A stretch of DNA of 19,280 nt from Phocaeicola salanitronis DSM 18170 (GTDB taxonomy: Bacteria > Bacteroidota > Bacteroidia > Bacteroidales > Bacteroidaceae), in assembly GCF_000190575.1 (NCBI RefSeq), contig NC_015168.1:1-19280 (forward strand), in the 5' to 3' direction. Positions 13,426-19,280 of this stretch are shown one piece after another (the stretch's first letter is position 1; every line of letters starts with the position of its first letter). The translations under genes were made by a program, and so were the position numbers. Under the pieces are notes generated by a model. That model ran no database searches. It worked only from the letters and a program-made list of their open reading frames with translations, and had not been told where the DNA came from.

Positions 13426-15597
13426 ATGACTATGTATAAGAAAGGAATCAAGATAAAACAGCATGACATTACGGACTGCGGCGCGGCATGCCTTGCCTCT
13501 GTCTGCGCACATTACGGGCTTCAGTTTCCGGTTGCCCGCATCCGGCAGTACGCGTTCACCGACCAGAAAGGAACAAACGTGTTGGGACTGATAGAGGCTG
13601 CCAACCGGCTCGGACTTTCGGCAAAAGGCGTGAGGGCACAGTTTGAAGCGCTTGCCATCGTTCCGAAACCGACCATCGCCCATGTAATCGTACATGAGCA
13701 CCTGCAGCACTTCGTGGTCATCTATAAGGTGGAAAAGGGACACATCACCTATATGGATCCGGGAGACGGAAGGATGCACAAGGTGACGGACGAAGAGTTT
13801 AAGAGGATGTGGACGGGCGTGCTTGTGCTGATGGAACCGGAAGAGACCTTCAAGAAGGGGAACATGAAAACCAGCATGACGCGGAAATTCTTCTCGCTGC
13901 TGGCACCACACAAGAGCGTCATGATGCAGGCGGTGTTCGGGGCGTTGGTATACAGTATTCTCGGACTGTCCACCTCGGTATATGTAGGCAAGATTACCGA
14001 TTACGTATTAGTGGACGGAAACATCAACCTGCTCAACCTGATGGGCGTGGTGATGATTGTCATCCTGATTCTCCGCACCTTTATCGGAGCCATGAAGAGC
14101 ATCCTGGCACTGAAGACCGGACAGCGCATCGATGCCGCCTTGATACTGGGATATTACAAGCACCTGCTGACGCTCCCGCAACAGTTCTTTGACACGATGC
14201 GTGTGGGTGAGATCATCTCGCGTGTGAACGATGCGGTGAAAATCCGGAACTTCATCAACAACGTGTCGCTCGATTTGGTGGTGAACATGATGATCCTGCT
14301 TTTCTCCGTAGGTCTGATGTTCGTGTATTCGTGGGAGCTTGCCCTTGTGACGCTGGCATCCGCACCGCTTTTCCTGCTTATCTTCTGGGGGTTCAACCGG
14401 CTGAACCGGAAATACCAGCGCGGCATTATGGAGAGCAGCGCGGACTTGGAGGCACAACTGGTGGAATCCATCAACTCCATCTCCACCATCAAGCGTTTCG
14501 GCATCGAGGACTTTGCCAACCTGAAGACGGAGACCCGCTTCGTGCATCTGTTGAAGAACACGTTCCGCAGCATTTACGGAGCGATCATGGCACAGGGTGG
14601 CATCCAATTCGTCTCCACAGCCATCACCATAGCGGTGCTCTGGATGGGAAGTGTGCTGGTCATCGACAAGGAACTGACACCGGGAACGCTGATGGTGTTC
14701 TATTCGCTCATCAGCTACGTCATCTCGCCCATCGGCTCGCTGATATCCTCCAACCAGACCATTCAGGACGCACTGATTGCAGCCGACCGCCTGTTTCAGA
14801 TTATGGACCTGGAGCGTGAACAGGACGACAGCCAAAAGATAGAGCTTGAACCGGACATGATCGGTGACATCACGTTTGAGAATGTGTCGTTCCGTTACGG
14901 TTCGCGGAAAGAAGTGTTCAAAGGACTTAACCTGAAGATAGAAAAAGGAAAGACCACAGCTGTCATCGGTGAGAGCGGTTCGGGAAAAACCACGCTGATC
15001 TCCCTTTTGCAGCATATCTATCCCATCCAGTCCGGGCAGATCCGCATCGGCGAATATGACATCGCCCAGATAAGCAATCGGAGCCTCCGCCGCAGGGTGG
15101 GGACTGTTCCGCAGCAGATTGAGCTGTTTGCCGGGACAATCATCGAGAACATTGCGGTGGGAGACCTGCAGCCGGACATGAAACGGATTGTAGACCTTGT
15201 GGAACAGCTCGGACTGAAGGATTTCATCGAGCGTCTGCCCAACGGATACATGACCTATATCGGCGAGCACGGTGCTTCCCTTTCCGGAGGTGAAAGGCAG
15301 CGCATTGCCATTGCACGCGCCCTGTATAAGGAACCGGAGATTCTGATTTTTGATGAAGCGACCTCCTCGCTGGATTCCATATCGGAGAAGCATGTGAAGC
15401 AGACGCTGGACGCACTGGCTAAACGGGGAAAGACCGTCATTGTCATTGCGCATCGCCTGAGCACGGTGAAGAACGCGGATAGGATTGTGGTACTCGACAA
15501 GGGTCAGGTAGCCGAGACGGGTACGCACAAGGAACTGTTCAATTCTGGCGGAATCTACAGCCGGTTGTGGAACGAGCAGTTTGACCAGTTGGATTAA
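13426..15597 (+). CDS. C39 peptidase-containing ABC exporter (PCAT, LagD/NisT-ComA type)
   Basis: This 723-residue protein cuts GG leaders and exports the cores. Residues 1-150 are the C39 cysteine peptidase: Q12, catalytic C18 (DITDCGAACLAS), H95 (QHFVVIY) and D111 are all present. Residues about 160-440 form the six-helix membrane domain. The nucleotide-binding domain shows Walker A GESGSGKTT (515-523), signature LSGGERQ (from 619), Walker B with D643 and E644, and the switch H676. Full length and intact catalytic residues indicate a working exporter. The peptides at 8431-11196 and 17908 are the obvious substrates. A strong terminator follows, so hlyD and this gene form a two-gene unit under site B. 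Confidence 0.95.
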   Translation: MTMYKKGIKIKQHDITDCGAACLASVCAHYGLQFPVARIRQYAFTDQKGTNVLGLIEAANRLGLSAKGVRAQFEALAIVPKPTIAHVIVHEHLQHFVVIYKVEKGHITYMDPGDGRMHKVTDEEFKRMWTGVLVLMEPEETFKKGNMKTSMTRKFFSLLAPHKSVMMQAVFGALVYSILGLSTSVYVGKITDYVLVDGNINLLNLMGVVMIVILILRTFIGAMKSILALKTGQRIDAALILGYYKHLLTLPQQFFDTMRVGEIISRVNDAVKIRNFINNVSLDLVVNMMILLFSVGLMFVYSWELALVTLASAPLFLLIFWGFNRLNRKYQRGIMESSADLEAQLVESINSISTIKRFGIEDFANLKTETRFVHLLKNTFRSIYGAIMAQGGIQFVSTAITIAVLWMGSVLVIDKELTPGTLMVFYSLISYVISPIGSLISSNQTIQDALIAADRLFQIMDLEREQDDSQKIELEPDMIGDITFENVSFRYGSRKEVFKGLNLKIEKGKTTAVIGESGSGKTTLISLLQHIYPIQSGQIRIGEYDIAQISNRSLRRRVGTVPQQIELFAGTIIENIAVGDLQPDMKRIVDLVEQLGLKDFIERLPNGYMTYIGEHGASLSGGERQRIAIARALYKEPEILIFDEATSSLDSISEKHVKQTLDALAKRGKTVIVIAHRLSTVKNADRIVVLDKGQVAETGTHKELFNSGGIYSRLWNEQFDQLD

Positions 15598-15604
15598 TCT
15601 GTTT

Positions 15605-15650
15605 CCATTCCTATAATCCGATATTCGGGTTGTAGGAATGGATTTTTCTT
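15605..15650 (+). terminator. Intrinsic terminator of the hlyD-ABC unit
   Basis: Arms 15605-15620 and 15626-15641 pair over 16 positions (two G-U pairs) around a 5-nt loop, followed by ATTTTTCTT. The next regulated box begins right at its end. Confidence 0.85.
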
Positions 15651-15705
15651 AACCTTTTGATAACTTTCCGATAACATCGTCCGTGGCTTTGTCTGTCTAC
15701 TTTTG
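15650..15705 (+). promoter_or_regulatory. Triple-TAAC box and promoter of the tolC unit (site C)
   Basis: TAAC starts at 15650, 15661 and 15672, and TACTTTTG starts at 15698, again 26 bp after the third TAAC. The -7 box lies inside the small palindrome CTACTTTTGTAG (15697-15708). No -33 TTTG is present. Confidence 0.85.
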
Positions 15706-15737
15706 TAGAGCGAAAAACGAATAAGAAAGGACGAAAT

Positions 15738-17063
15738 ATGAAAGGATTAGTATCTATACTGGCTTTTGCCGGATTATTAGCCTGTCAGGGAAACGTACAG
15801 GCACAAGTGAAAAAATGGACGCTTGCAGAGTGTATCGACTATGCAGTGACACACAACATTGAGGTAAAGCAAAGCGATAACCAGATTCAGAACTTGAAAG
15901 TGCAGAGGAATACATTAAGAAACAGTTTTCTTCCGGATCTGAATGCAGGTGCCTCGCAGAACTTCACATTCGGACGATCGCTGAACCAGAACAACACGTA
16001 TGAGGACAGCAACATACAGAACTCGTCTTTCTCTGTAACTACGGAAATCCCGATATTTGCCGGATTCAAGCGGACGGCATCCATTGCGCAGAACCGCTTC
16101 GACCTGCTTGCCGCAGAGGCGAACCGGGAACTGATAGAGAACAACCTGTCGCTGAACGTGGCTGGAGCCTATTTCCAGATTCTTCTGAACAAGGAAATCT
16201 ACCGGATAGCATTGGAGCAGATACAGTTGACCAAGGAACAGGAAACCTGCACGCAGCTTCTTATCGAGAACGGGAAGGCTGCCGAATCACAACTTTATGA
16301 TGTGCGTGCACAGCTGGCGGATGACGAACTGACCGCTACCGAAGCGAGAAATTCCCTCCGGCTCGCTTATCTTGACTTGGCACAACTGATGGAGCTGAAA
16401 GGGCATGAACAGTTTGACATCGATTCGCTTGGCGGAGAGATTGCCATCGCCGACACGCTGAGTCCGGTGAGCATCTATCAGTCCGCCCTAACCTGTATGC
16501 CTCAGATACGTCAGGCATATTACACCCTGCAGAGCAAGACAAAAGGCATCCGGATAGCCAAGTCCGGATATTACCCGACCCTTTCATTCGCAGCCGGAAT
16601 CAACACGAACTATTACGACAACGGGAGCGGACTTGGTGAGACGTTCCAGAGGCAGCTTAACAACAACATGCAGAAAAGCCTGTGCTTTACAATCAGCATC
16701 CCGTTGTTCGACCGGTTTTCCACACGGAACCAGGTGAGGGCGGCACGTATCGATGAGGATAATGCGAGACTGTCATTGGAAAACGAGAAAAAGCAGTTGT
16801 ACAAAGACATCGAGCAGGCTTATATGGATGCGATATCCGCATTCGAGAAATACCGTTCCACCACGAAAGCAGTAATAGCCAACCAGGAGGCGCACCGGTA
16901 TGCCTTGGAAAAATATGCAGCCGGTAAATCTACTGTATTCGAATACAATGAAATCAAGATGAAACTTGCCGACGCACTTTCGCAACAGTCACAGGCTAAA
17001 TATACCTATCTGCTGAAAGACCGTATACTGGCTTTCTATTCCTGCTTTTCACTAACAGATTAA
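15738..17063 (+). CDS. TolC-type outer membrane efflux protein of the peptide exporter
   Basis: This 441-residue OEP-family protein has an N-terminal signal segment (VSILAFAGLLACQGNVQA, cleavage likely after A22; LLAC also resembles a lipobox at C16). Two long helical repeats follow: WTLAECIDYAVTHNIEVKQS opens the first and SIYQSALTCMPQIRQAYYTLQS the second. The strand motifs SVTTEIPIFAGFKR and FTISIPLFDRFSTRN sit at equivalent places in each repeat, as is usual for TolC. It should provide the outer membrane tunnel for the exporter. It has its own copy of the regulated promoter and is followed by the xre gene 13 bp later. Confidence 0.92.
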   Translation: MKGLVSILAFAGLLACQGNVQAQVKKWTLAECIDYAVTHNIEVKQSDNQIQNLKVQRNTLRNSFLPDLNAGASQNFTFGRSLNQNNTYEDSNIQNSSFSVTTEIPIFAGFKRTASIAQNRFDLLAAEANRELIENNLSLNVAGAYFQILLNKEIYRIALEQIQLTKEQETCTQLLIENGKAAESQLYDVRAQLADDELTATEARNSLRLAYLDLAQLMELKGHEQFDIDSLGGEIAIADTLSPVSIYQSALTCMPQIRQAYYTLQSKTKGIRIAKSGYYPTLSFAAGINTNYYDNGSGLGETFQRQLNNNMQKSLCFTISIPLFDRFSTRNQVRAARIDEDNARLSLENEKKQLYKDIEQAYMDAISAFEKYRSTTKAVIANQEAHRYALEKYAAGKSTVFEYNEIKMKLADALSQQSQAKYTYLLKDRILAFYSCFSLTD

Positions 17064-17076
17064 CAGCCTTGTAATT

Positions 17077-17286
17077 ATGCATTCAATAAAGATAAATCTC
17101 GATGTCGTTTTAAATAAAAGAGGAATGACGTTGAATGAACTTTCGGAAAAAACAGGCGTGTCTATAGCCAACCTTTCCAACCTGAAAAACAACCGTGTCG
17201 TTTCAGTCAGGTTTTCTACGCTTGGGAGAATCTGTAAAGCCTTGGAATGCCAGCCTGCCGACATCTTAAAGTATGAAGATGATTAA
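17077..17286 (+). CDS. Small XRE-type helix-turn-helix regulator
   Basis: This 69-residue protein is a single Cro/C1-type HTH (HTH_26-like): MTLNELSEKTGVSIANLSNLKNN is the helix-turn-helix and FSTLGRICKALECQPADIL the following helices. It has no sensor or oligomer domain. It is the second gene of the tolC unit and could provide feedback on the island or control the next promoter. Its stop codon overlaps the first TAAC of site D. A 23-bp piece of its 5' part occurs again at 18052-18074. Confidence 0.85.
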   Translation: MHSIKINLDVVLNKRGMTLNELSEKTGVSIANLSNLKNNRVVSVRFSTLGRICKALECQPADILKYEDD

Positions 17287-17339
17287 CTTAATGATAACAT
17301 TCTGATAACCTGAAAGGGGATACATCCTTCTTACCTTTG
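17284..17339 (+). promoter_or_regulatory. Triple-TAAC box and promoter of the DUF3836-peptide 8 unit (site D)
   Basis: TAAC starts at 17284, 17295 and 17306, and TACCTTTG starts at 17332, 26 bp after the third TAAC. GTCAGTAAAA follows the -7 box, as at site A. The predicted start near 17346 leaves a leader of about 40 nt. Confidence 0.85.
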
Positions 17340-17385
17340 TGTCAGTAAAAGGAAATAAAGACGAAACAATAAAAAATAGTAAGAT

Positions 17386-17877
17386 ATGGAAATTATTACA
17401 GCAACAACGATTTTTTTAGCGTCATTGAACGTATATGGCGAGTGTGGGTTTGCATACAATGCAGAAACTTCTGAGGATGGAATTGTCACAGCCAAGGCTG
17501 TGTACCATAAGTCGGTATGTGGAAAGTATCTGTCTCCGACTCTGAAATACAACTATGTGTATGACGGAGAGCAACGTCTGGCACAGAAAGAAGTGTTGAA
17601 GTGGAACTGCGTAACAGAGAAATGGGATAAATCGCACATTTTGAATTACATGTATGATGAAAACGGATATACCATTGAGTATGCCGTATGGGACAGTGGC
17701 AAACAGGAATACGCTGATGTGGTTGCCAAGCAGACTTATCATGAAAGCATTGACGGTGCGCTTTATATCGCTTTGTATAGATGGGATGATTCCGGGAACG
17801 ATTGGGTGAAACAGAATGACATGGTCGCCATGAACCTGTCAGGCGAACTTCTGACATCTTTTGAATTTGAATTATAA
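17386..17877 (+). CDS. DUF3836-like secreted protein
   Basis: This 163-residue protein resembles the Bacteroidetes DUF3836 family (small exported proteins of unknown function). Visible family features are LKYNYVYDGEQRLAQKEVLKW, the YMYDENGYTIEYAVWDS block and the YIALYRWDDSGNDWV block; tryptophan/tyrosine-rich repeats like these suggest a beta-sheet built from YD-like units. The N-terminus (ITATTIFLASLNVYG) is hydrophobic enough for a signal peptide but lacks the usual basic residues. It sits directly behind a regulated promoter and 30 bp before GG peptide 8, so it belongs to the same response. It could be an accessory, immunity or surface-binding partner of peptide 8. Confidence 0.75.
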   Translation: MEIITATTIFLASLNVYGECGFAYNAETSEDGIVTAKAVYHKSVCGKYLSPTLKYNYVYDGEQRLAQKEVLKWNCVTEKWDKSHILNYMYDENGYTIEYAVWDSGKQEYADVVAKQTYHESIDGALYIALYRWDDSGNDWVKQNDMVAMNLSGELLTSFEFEL

Positions 17878-17907
17878 TAAAATGTATAACAATAAAATGA
17901 TGAATTT

Positions 17908-18048
17908 ATGGAAAAGAAAAATTTAGAACGGAAAGTCAGACTGATTGCAATTGAAGAAATGAGAAATGTGAACGGCGGAGCGAACATCGTAGCCGGGGAC
18001 GAATTTTCACAACTGAAACTGCCGATTGGCATGCGAAAGAAATTCTAA
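17908..18048 (+). CDS. GG-leader peptide 8
   Basis: This 46-residue peptide has a leader ending IEEMRNVNGG (GG at 23-24) that is closest to the leader of peptide 2. The 22-residue core runs ANIVAGDEFSQLKLPIG and ends MRKKF, with a basic tail and no cysteine. It is the last gene of the site D unit and is followed by a strong terminator. It is far from the other peptides but under the same regulatory box. Confidence 0.78.
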   Translation: MEKKNLERKVRLIAIEEMRNVNGGANIVAGDEFSQLKLPIGMRKKF

Positions 18049-18051
18049 GCT

Positions 18052-18087
18052 GATGTCGTTTTGAAAAAAAGAGGTTGGATTGGATAA
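18052..18087 (+). pseudogene. Fragment duplicated from the XRE gene
   Basis: Positions 18052-18074 match 17101-17123 of the xre gene at 21 of 23 bases, and read DVVLKKRG where the gene reads DVVLNKRG. The frame then stops at 18085-18087. It lacks a start and an HTH, so it is a scar of a second xre copy or of a local recombination. Confidence 0.5.
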
Positions 18088-18123
18088 TAAATTGAATGTG
18101 TGAATCCTTGTCTGTATGTTTTT

Positions 18124-18153
18124 GGGATGCCTGTGTGTGGCATCCCTTTTTTT
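18124..18153 (+). terminator. Intrinsic terminator closing the peptide island
   Basis: GGGATGCC (18124-18131), loop TGTGTGT and GGCATCCC (18139-18146) are followed by seven T. It lies between peptide 8 and the convergent partition operon. Confidence 0.9.
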
Positions 18154-18165
18154 ATGGAAACTAAA

Positions 18166-18429
18166 CTATGGAGCATATCTTTCTCCCTTGTCGCTTAAAT
18201 ATAGATCTATGGCTTCGTTGAATGCCTGAAGTAAGGTCATTCCGTTGTCTGTTGCATATCGTTTCAGCCGGTTGTGGCGTGAAGGGTCTGTTATGTAATT
18301 GCAGGTTTTATATTTGGGCTTTTCTTGTGTACGTAAATCCGATTGCTTTACCGCTACTGTCGTTGGTCTTACCAATGAACTTAGCCCGGCTTTCATGTTT
18401 TCTCTCAGGTTGTTCCTTTTGTTTTCCAT
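18166..18429 (-). CDS. RHH-type partition partner (ParG/ParB-like)
   Basis: This 87-residue protein has a basic, flexible N-terminal half. Its C-terminal half reads as a ribbon-helix-helix fold (KTCNYITDP as strand, SRHNRLKRYATDNGM and LLQAFNEAIDLYLSD as helices). It starts 9 bp after the parA stop, in one operon. Small RHH proteins of this kind (ParG type) bind centromere repeats, stimulate the ParA ATPase and repress the par promoter. The 8-bp phased ACTAA repeats at 19229-19256 and 145-266 are the likely target. It is not homologous to HTH-type ParB. Confidence 0.75.
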   Translation of the reverse strand: MENKRNNLRENMKAGLSSLVRPTTVAVKQSDLRTQEKPKYKTCNYITDPSRHNRLKRYATDNGMTLLQAFNEAIDLYLSDKGERYAP

Positions 18430-18438
18430 ACGGTTGTA

Positions 18439-19200
18439 TTAATTGAACGTTGATTCTTTTTTAAGAAATTCATCACAAAATGAGGCATAATCTTCCGCTC
18501 CTGAAGATTTTGGCGCATAGTGGAATATATCATGTTTAGCAGCTGTTGCTTCTCCGATAGCGACATTGGTTCGGATTGTAGTAGTGAACACATCCCCTTG
18601 AAAAGTGTCACGGATTATCTCTTGTATATCCTGGTTGAAATTTTTCCGTCTGTCGTATTTGGTAATCAGTATTCCAGAAATACGCAGTTTTGGATTCAGG
18701 TTGTTTTTTACTTCATGGATGACGTTTGTTAGCCTGCCCATTCCTCGCATTGCTAAGTATTCTGCTTCTACGGGGATAATGATGCAATCCGAAGCAGTCA
18801 TCGCGTTGATAGTCAGTATAGATAAGGATGGAGGGCAATCTATAAGAATATAATCATATTGTTCTTGTACCTGACTGATCAATTTGTGAAGAATCTGCTC
18901 CCGTGCATACTTTTGCATTATTTCCATTTCTATTGCTGACATATCCAAACATGACGGTACAATATCCAGACCGTCCTCATTCTTTACAATCGGAAGCGGG
19001 ATGTAGCCTCTCATGGCTTGATAAATGGTATCGTCAAGTTCTGTAGAAACTCCTAGGCAGTCCGTCAGGTTTGACTGTGCATCCATATCAATGAGCAGTA
19101 CCCGTTTCCCCCGAATTTGCAGTGCTGCGCCCAAATTAGCCGCGGTTGCCGTTTTCCCGACACCTCCTTTGTGGTTGATTATTGATACTATTTTTGCCAT
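18439..19200 (-). CDS. parA: ParA-type partition ATPase
   Basis: This 253-residue protein is a deviant Walker ATPase: HKGGVGKTATAANL has the signature lysine K11 and the P-loop K16-T17, LLIDMDAQSN is the Walker A' region, and YILIDCPPSL is Walker B. It has no N-terminal HTH, which places it with the shorter Soj/ParF-like ParA proteins that rely on a separate partner for DNA binding. Together with the RHH gene it should move plasmid copies over the nucleoid to daughter cells. Start at 19200: the Walker motif begins at residue 9, as in relatives, and there is no in-frame upstream ATG. Confidence 0.93.
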   Translation of the reverse strand: MAKIVSIINHKGGVGKTATAANLGAALQIRGKRVLLIDMDAQSNLTDCLGVSTELDDTIYQAMRGYIPLPIVKNEDGLDIVPSCLDMSAIEMEIMQKYAREQILHKLISQVQEQYDYILIDCPPSLSILTINAMTASDCIIIPVEAEYLAMRGMGRLTNVIHEVKNNLNPKLRISGILITKYDRRKNFNQDIQEIIRDTFQGDVFTTTIRTNVAIGEATAAKHDIFHYAPKSSGAEDYASFCDEFLKKESTFN

Positions 19201-19228
19201 ACAGTTGATTATAAATGCTAACTGAAAA

Positions 19229-19256
19229 ACTAAATTACTAAAATTAGTTGATTAGT
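19229..19256. repeat. Third ACTAA repeat group, par operator
   Basis: ACTAA starts at 19229 and 19237, and the inverted word TTAGT at 19245 and 19252, in steps of 8, 8 and 7 bp. The group covers the predicted start of the parA transcript, so binding by the RHH protein would repress the operon. It continues the arrays at 145-266 if the ends join. Confidence 0.6.
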
Positions 19257-19258
19257 GG

Positions 19259-19266
19259 CAAAATTA
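19259..19266 (-). promoter_or_regulatory. -7 box of the parA promoter, completed across the window ends
   Basis: The minus strand reads TAATTTTG from 19266 to 19259. The matching -33 TTTG is absent before 19280 but present on the minus strand at 10 to 7. If 19280 joins 1, the gap is 14 plus 6, that is 20 bp, the ideal spacing. Confidence 0.6.
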
Positions 19267-19280
19267 CTATTAAATGCAGA

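Noticed and set aside
14008..15528. 506-codon open frame antisense to the ABC exporter gene
   Set aside because: It is a shadow of a G+C-rich coding gene; composition is histidine/glutamine/arginine-rich without domains, and the exporter on the other strand is unmistakable.
1..19280. tRNA, rRNA, riboswitch, antibiotic resistance or conjugation (T4SS) genes
   Set aside because: Nothing in either strand supports any of these.

Overview
The window looks like a mobilizable plasmid of a gut Bacteroidales (Bacteroides, Phocaeicola or Parabacteroides type). The reasons are the repeated Bacteroidetes promoter form (TTTG, 19-21 bp gap, TAnnTTTG), a Rep_3 initiator with iterons, a MobV relaxase with a pMV158-like oriT, an IS1380-type element with a 1.6 kb layout, a DUF3836-like protein, and GG-leader peptides of the Bacteroidales kind. 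It may be the whole circle: the parA promoter has its -7 box at 19259-19266, and its -33 box appears exactly 20 bp further on only if position 19280 joins position 1. No gene is cut at either edge.

Layout. 1-1850: partition-site repeats, an SprT-like metalloprotease gene behind a palindromic operator, and an Abi/HEPN-type gene. 1886-3320: rep (minus strand), its operator-promoter and four iterons. 3317-4755: MobV relaxase and oriT. 4930-6297: two small unknown genes and a serine recombinase with a repeat-rich res-like upstream region. 6319-18153: a peptide secretion island. 18166-19266 plus 1-266: a ParA/RHH partition operon with 8-bp centromere-like repeats.

The island is the main interest. 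It encodes a histidine kinase and OmpR-type regulator, seven short peptides with double-glycine leaders (one broken by an IS), a CPBP/CAAX-type membrane protease, an HlyD adaptor, a C39 peptidase-ABC exporter, a TolC-type outer membrane protein, a small XRE regulator and a DUF3836-like protein. No LanM, radical SAM or YcaO enzyme is present, so the peptides are probably exported without ring-forming modification.

Five promoters in the island (in front of peptide 1, peptides 2-7, hlyD-ABC, tolC-xre, and DUF3836-peptide 8) carry the same box: three TAAC words exactly 11 bp apart, the third starting exactly 26 bp before the -7 box. The inferred logic is that the kinase senses a signal (perhaps one of the peptides), the regulator binds this triple repeat, and peptides and exporter are switched on together. 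Base composition drops sharply at the sensor/kinase-core border inside the kinase gene and rises again at hlyD. This suggests that sensor, peptides and protease were exchanged as one specificity cassette between conserved signalling and export genes.

An IS of 1595 bp (9108-10702) with a 5-bp target duplication lies inside peptide gene 4. Removing it restores a 43-residue GG-leader peptide. Its own transposase is frameshifted.
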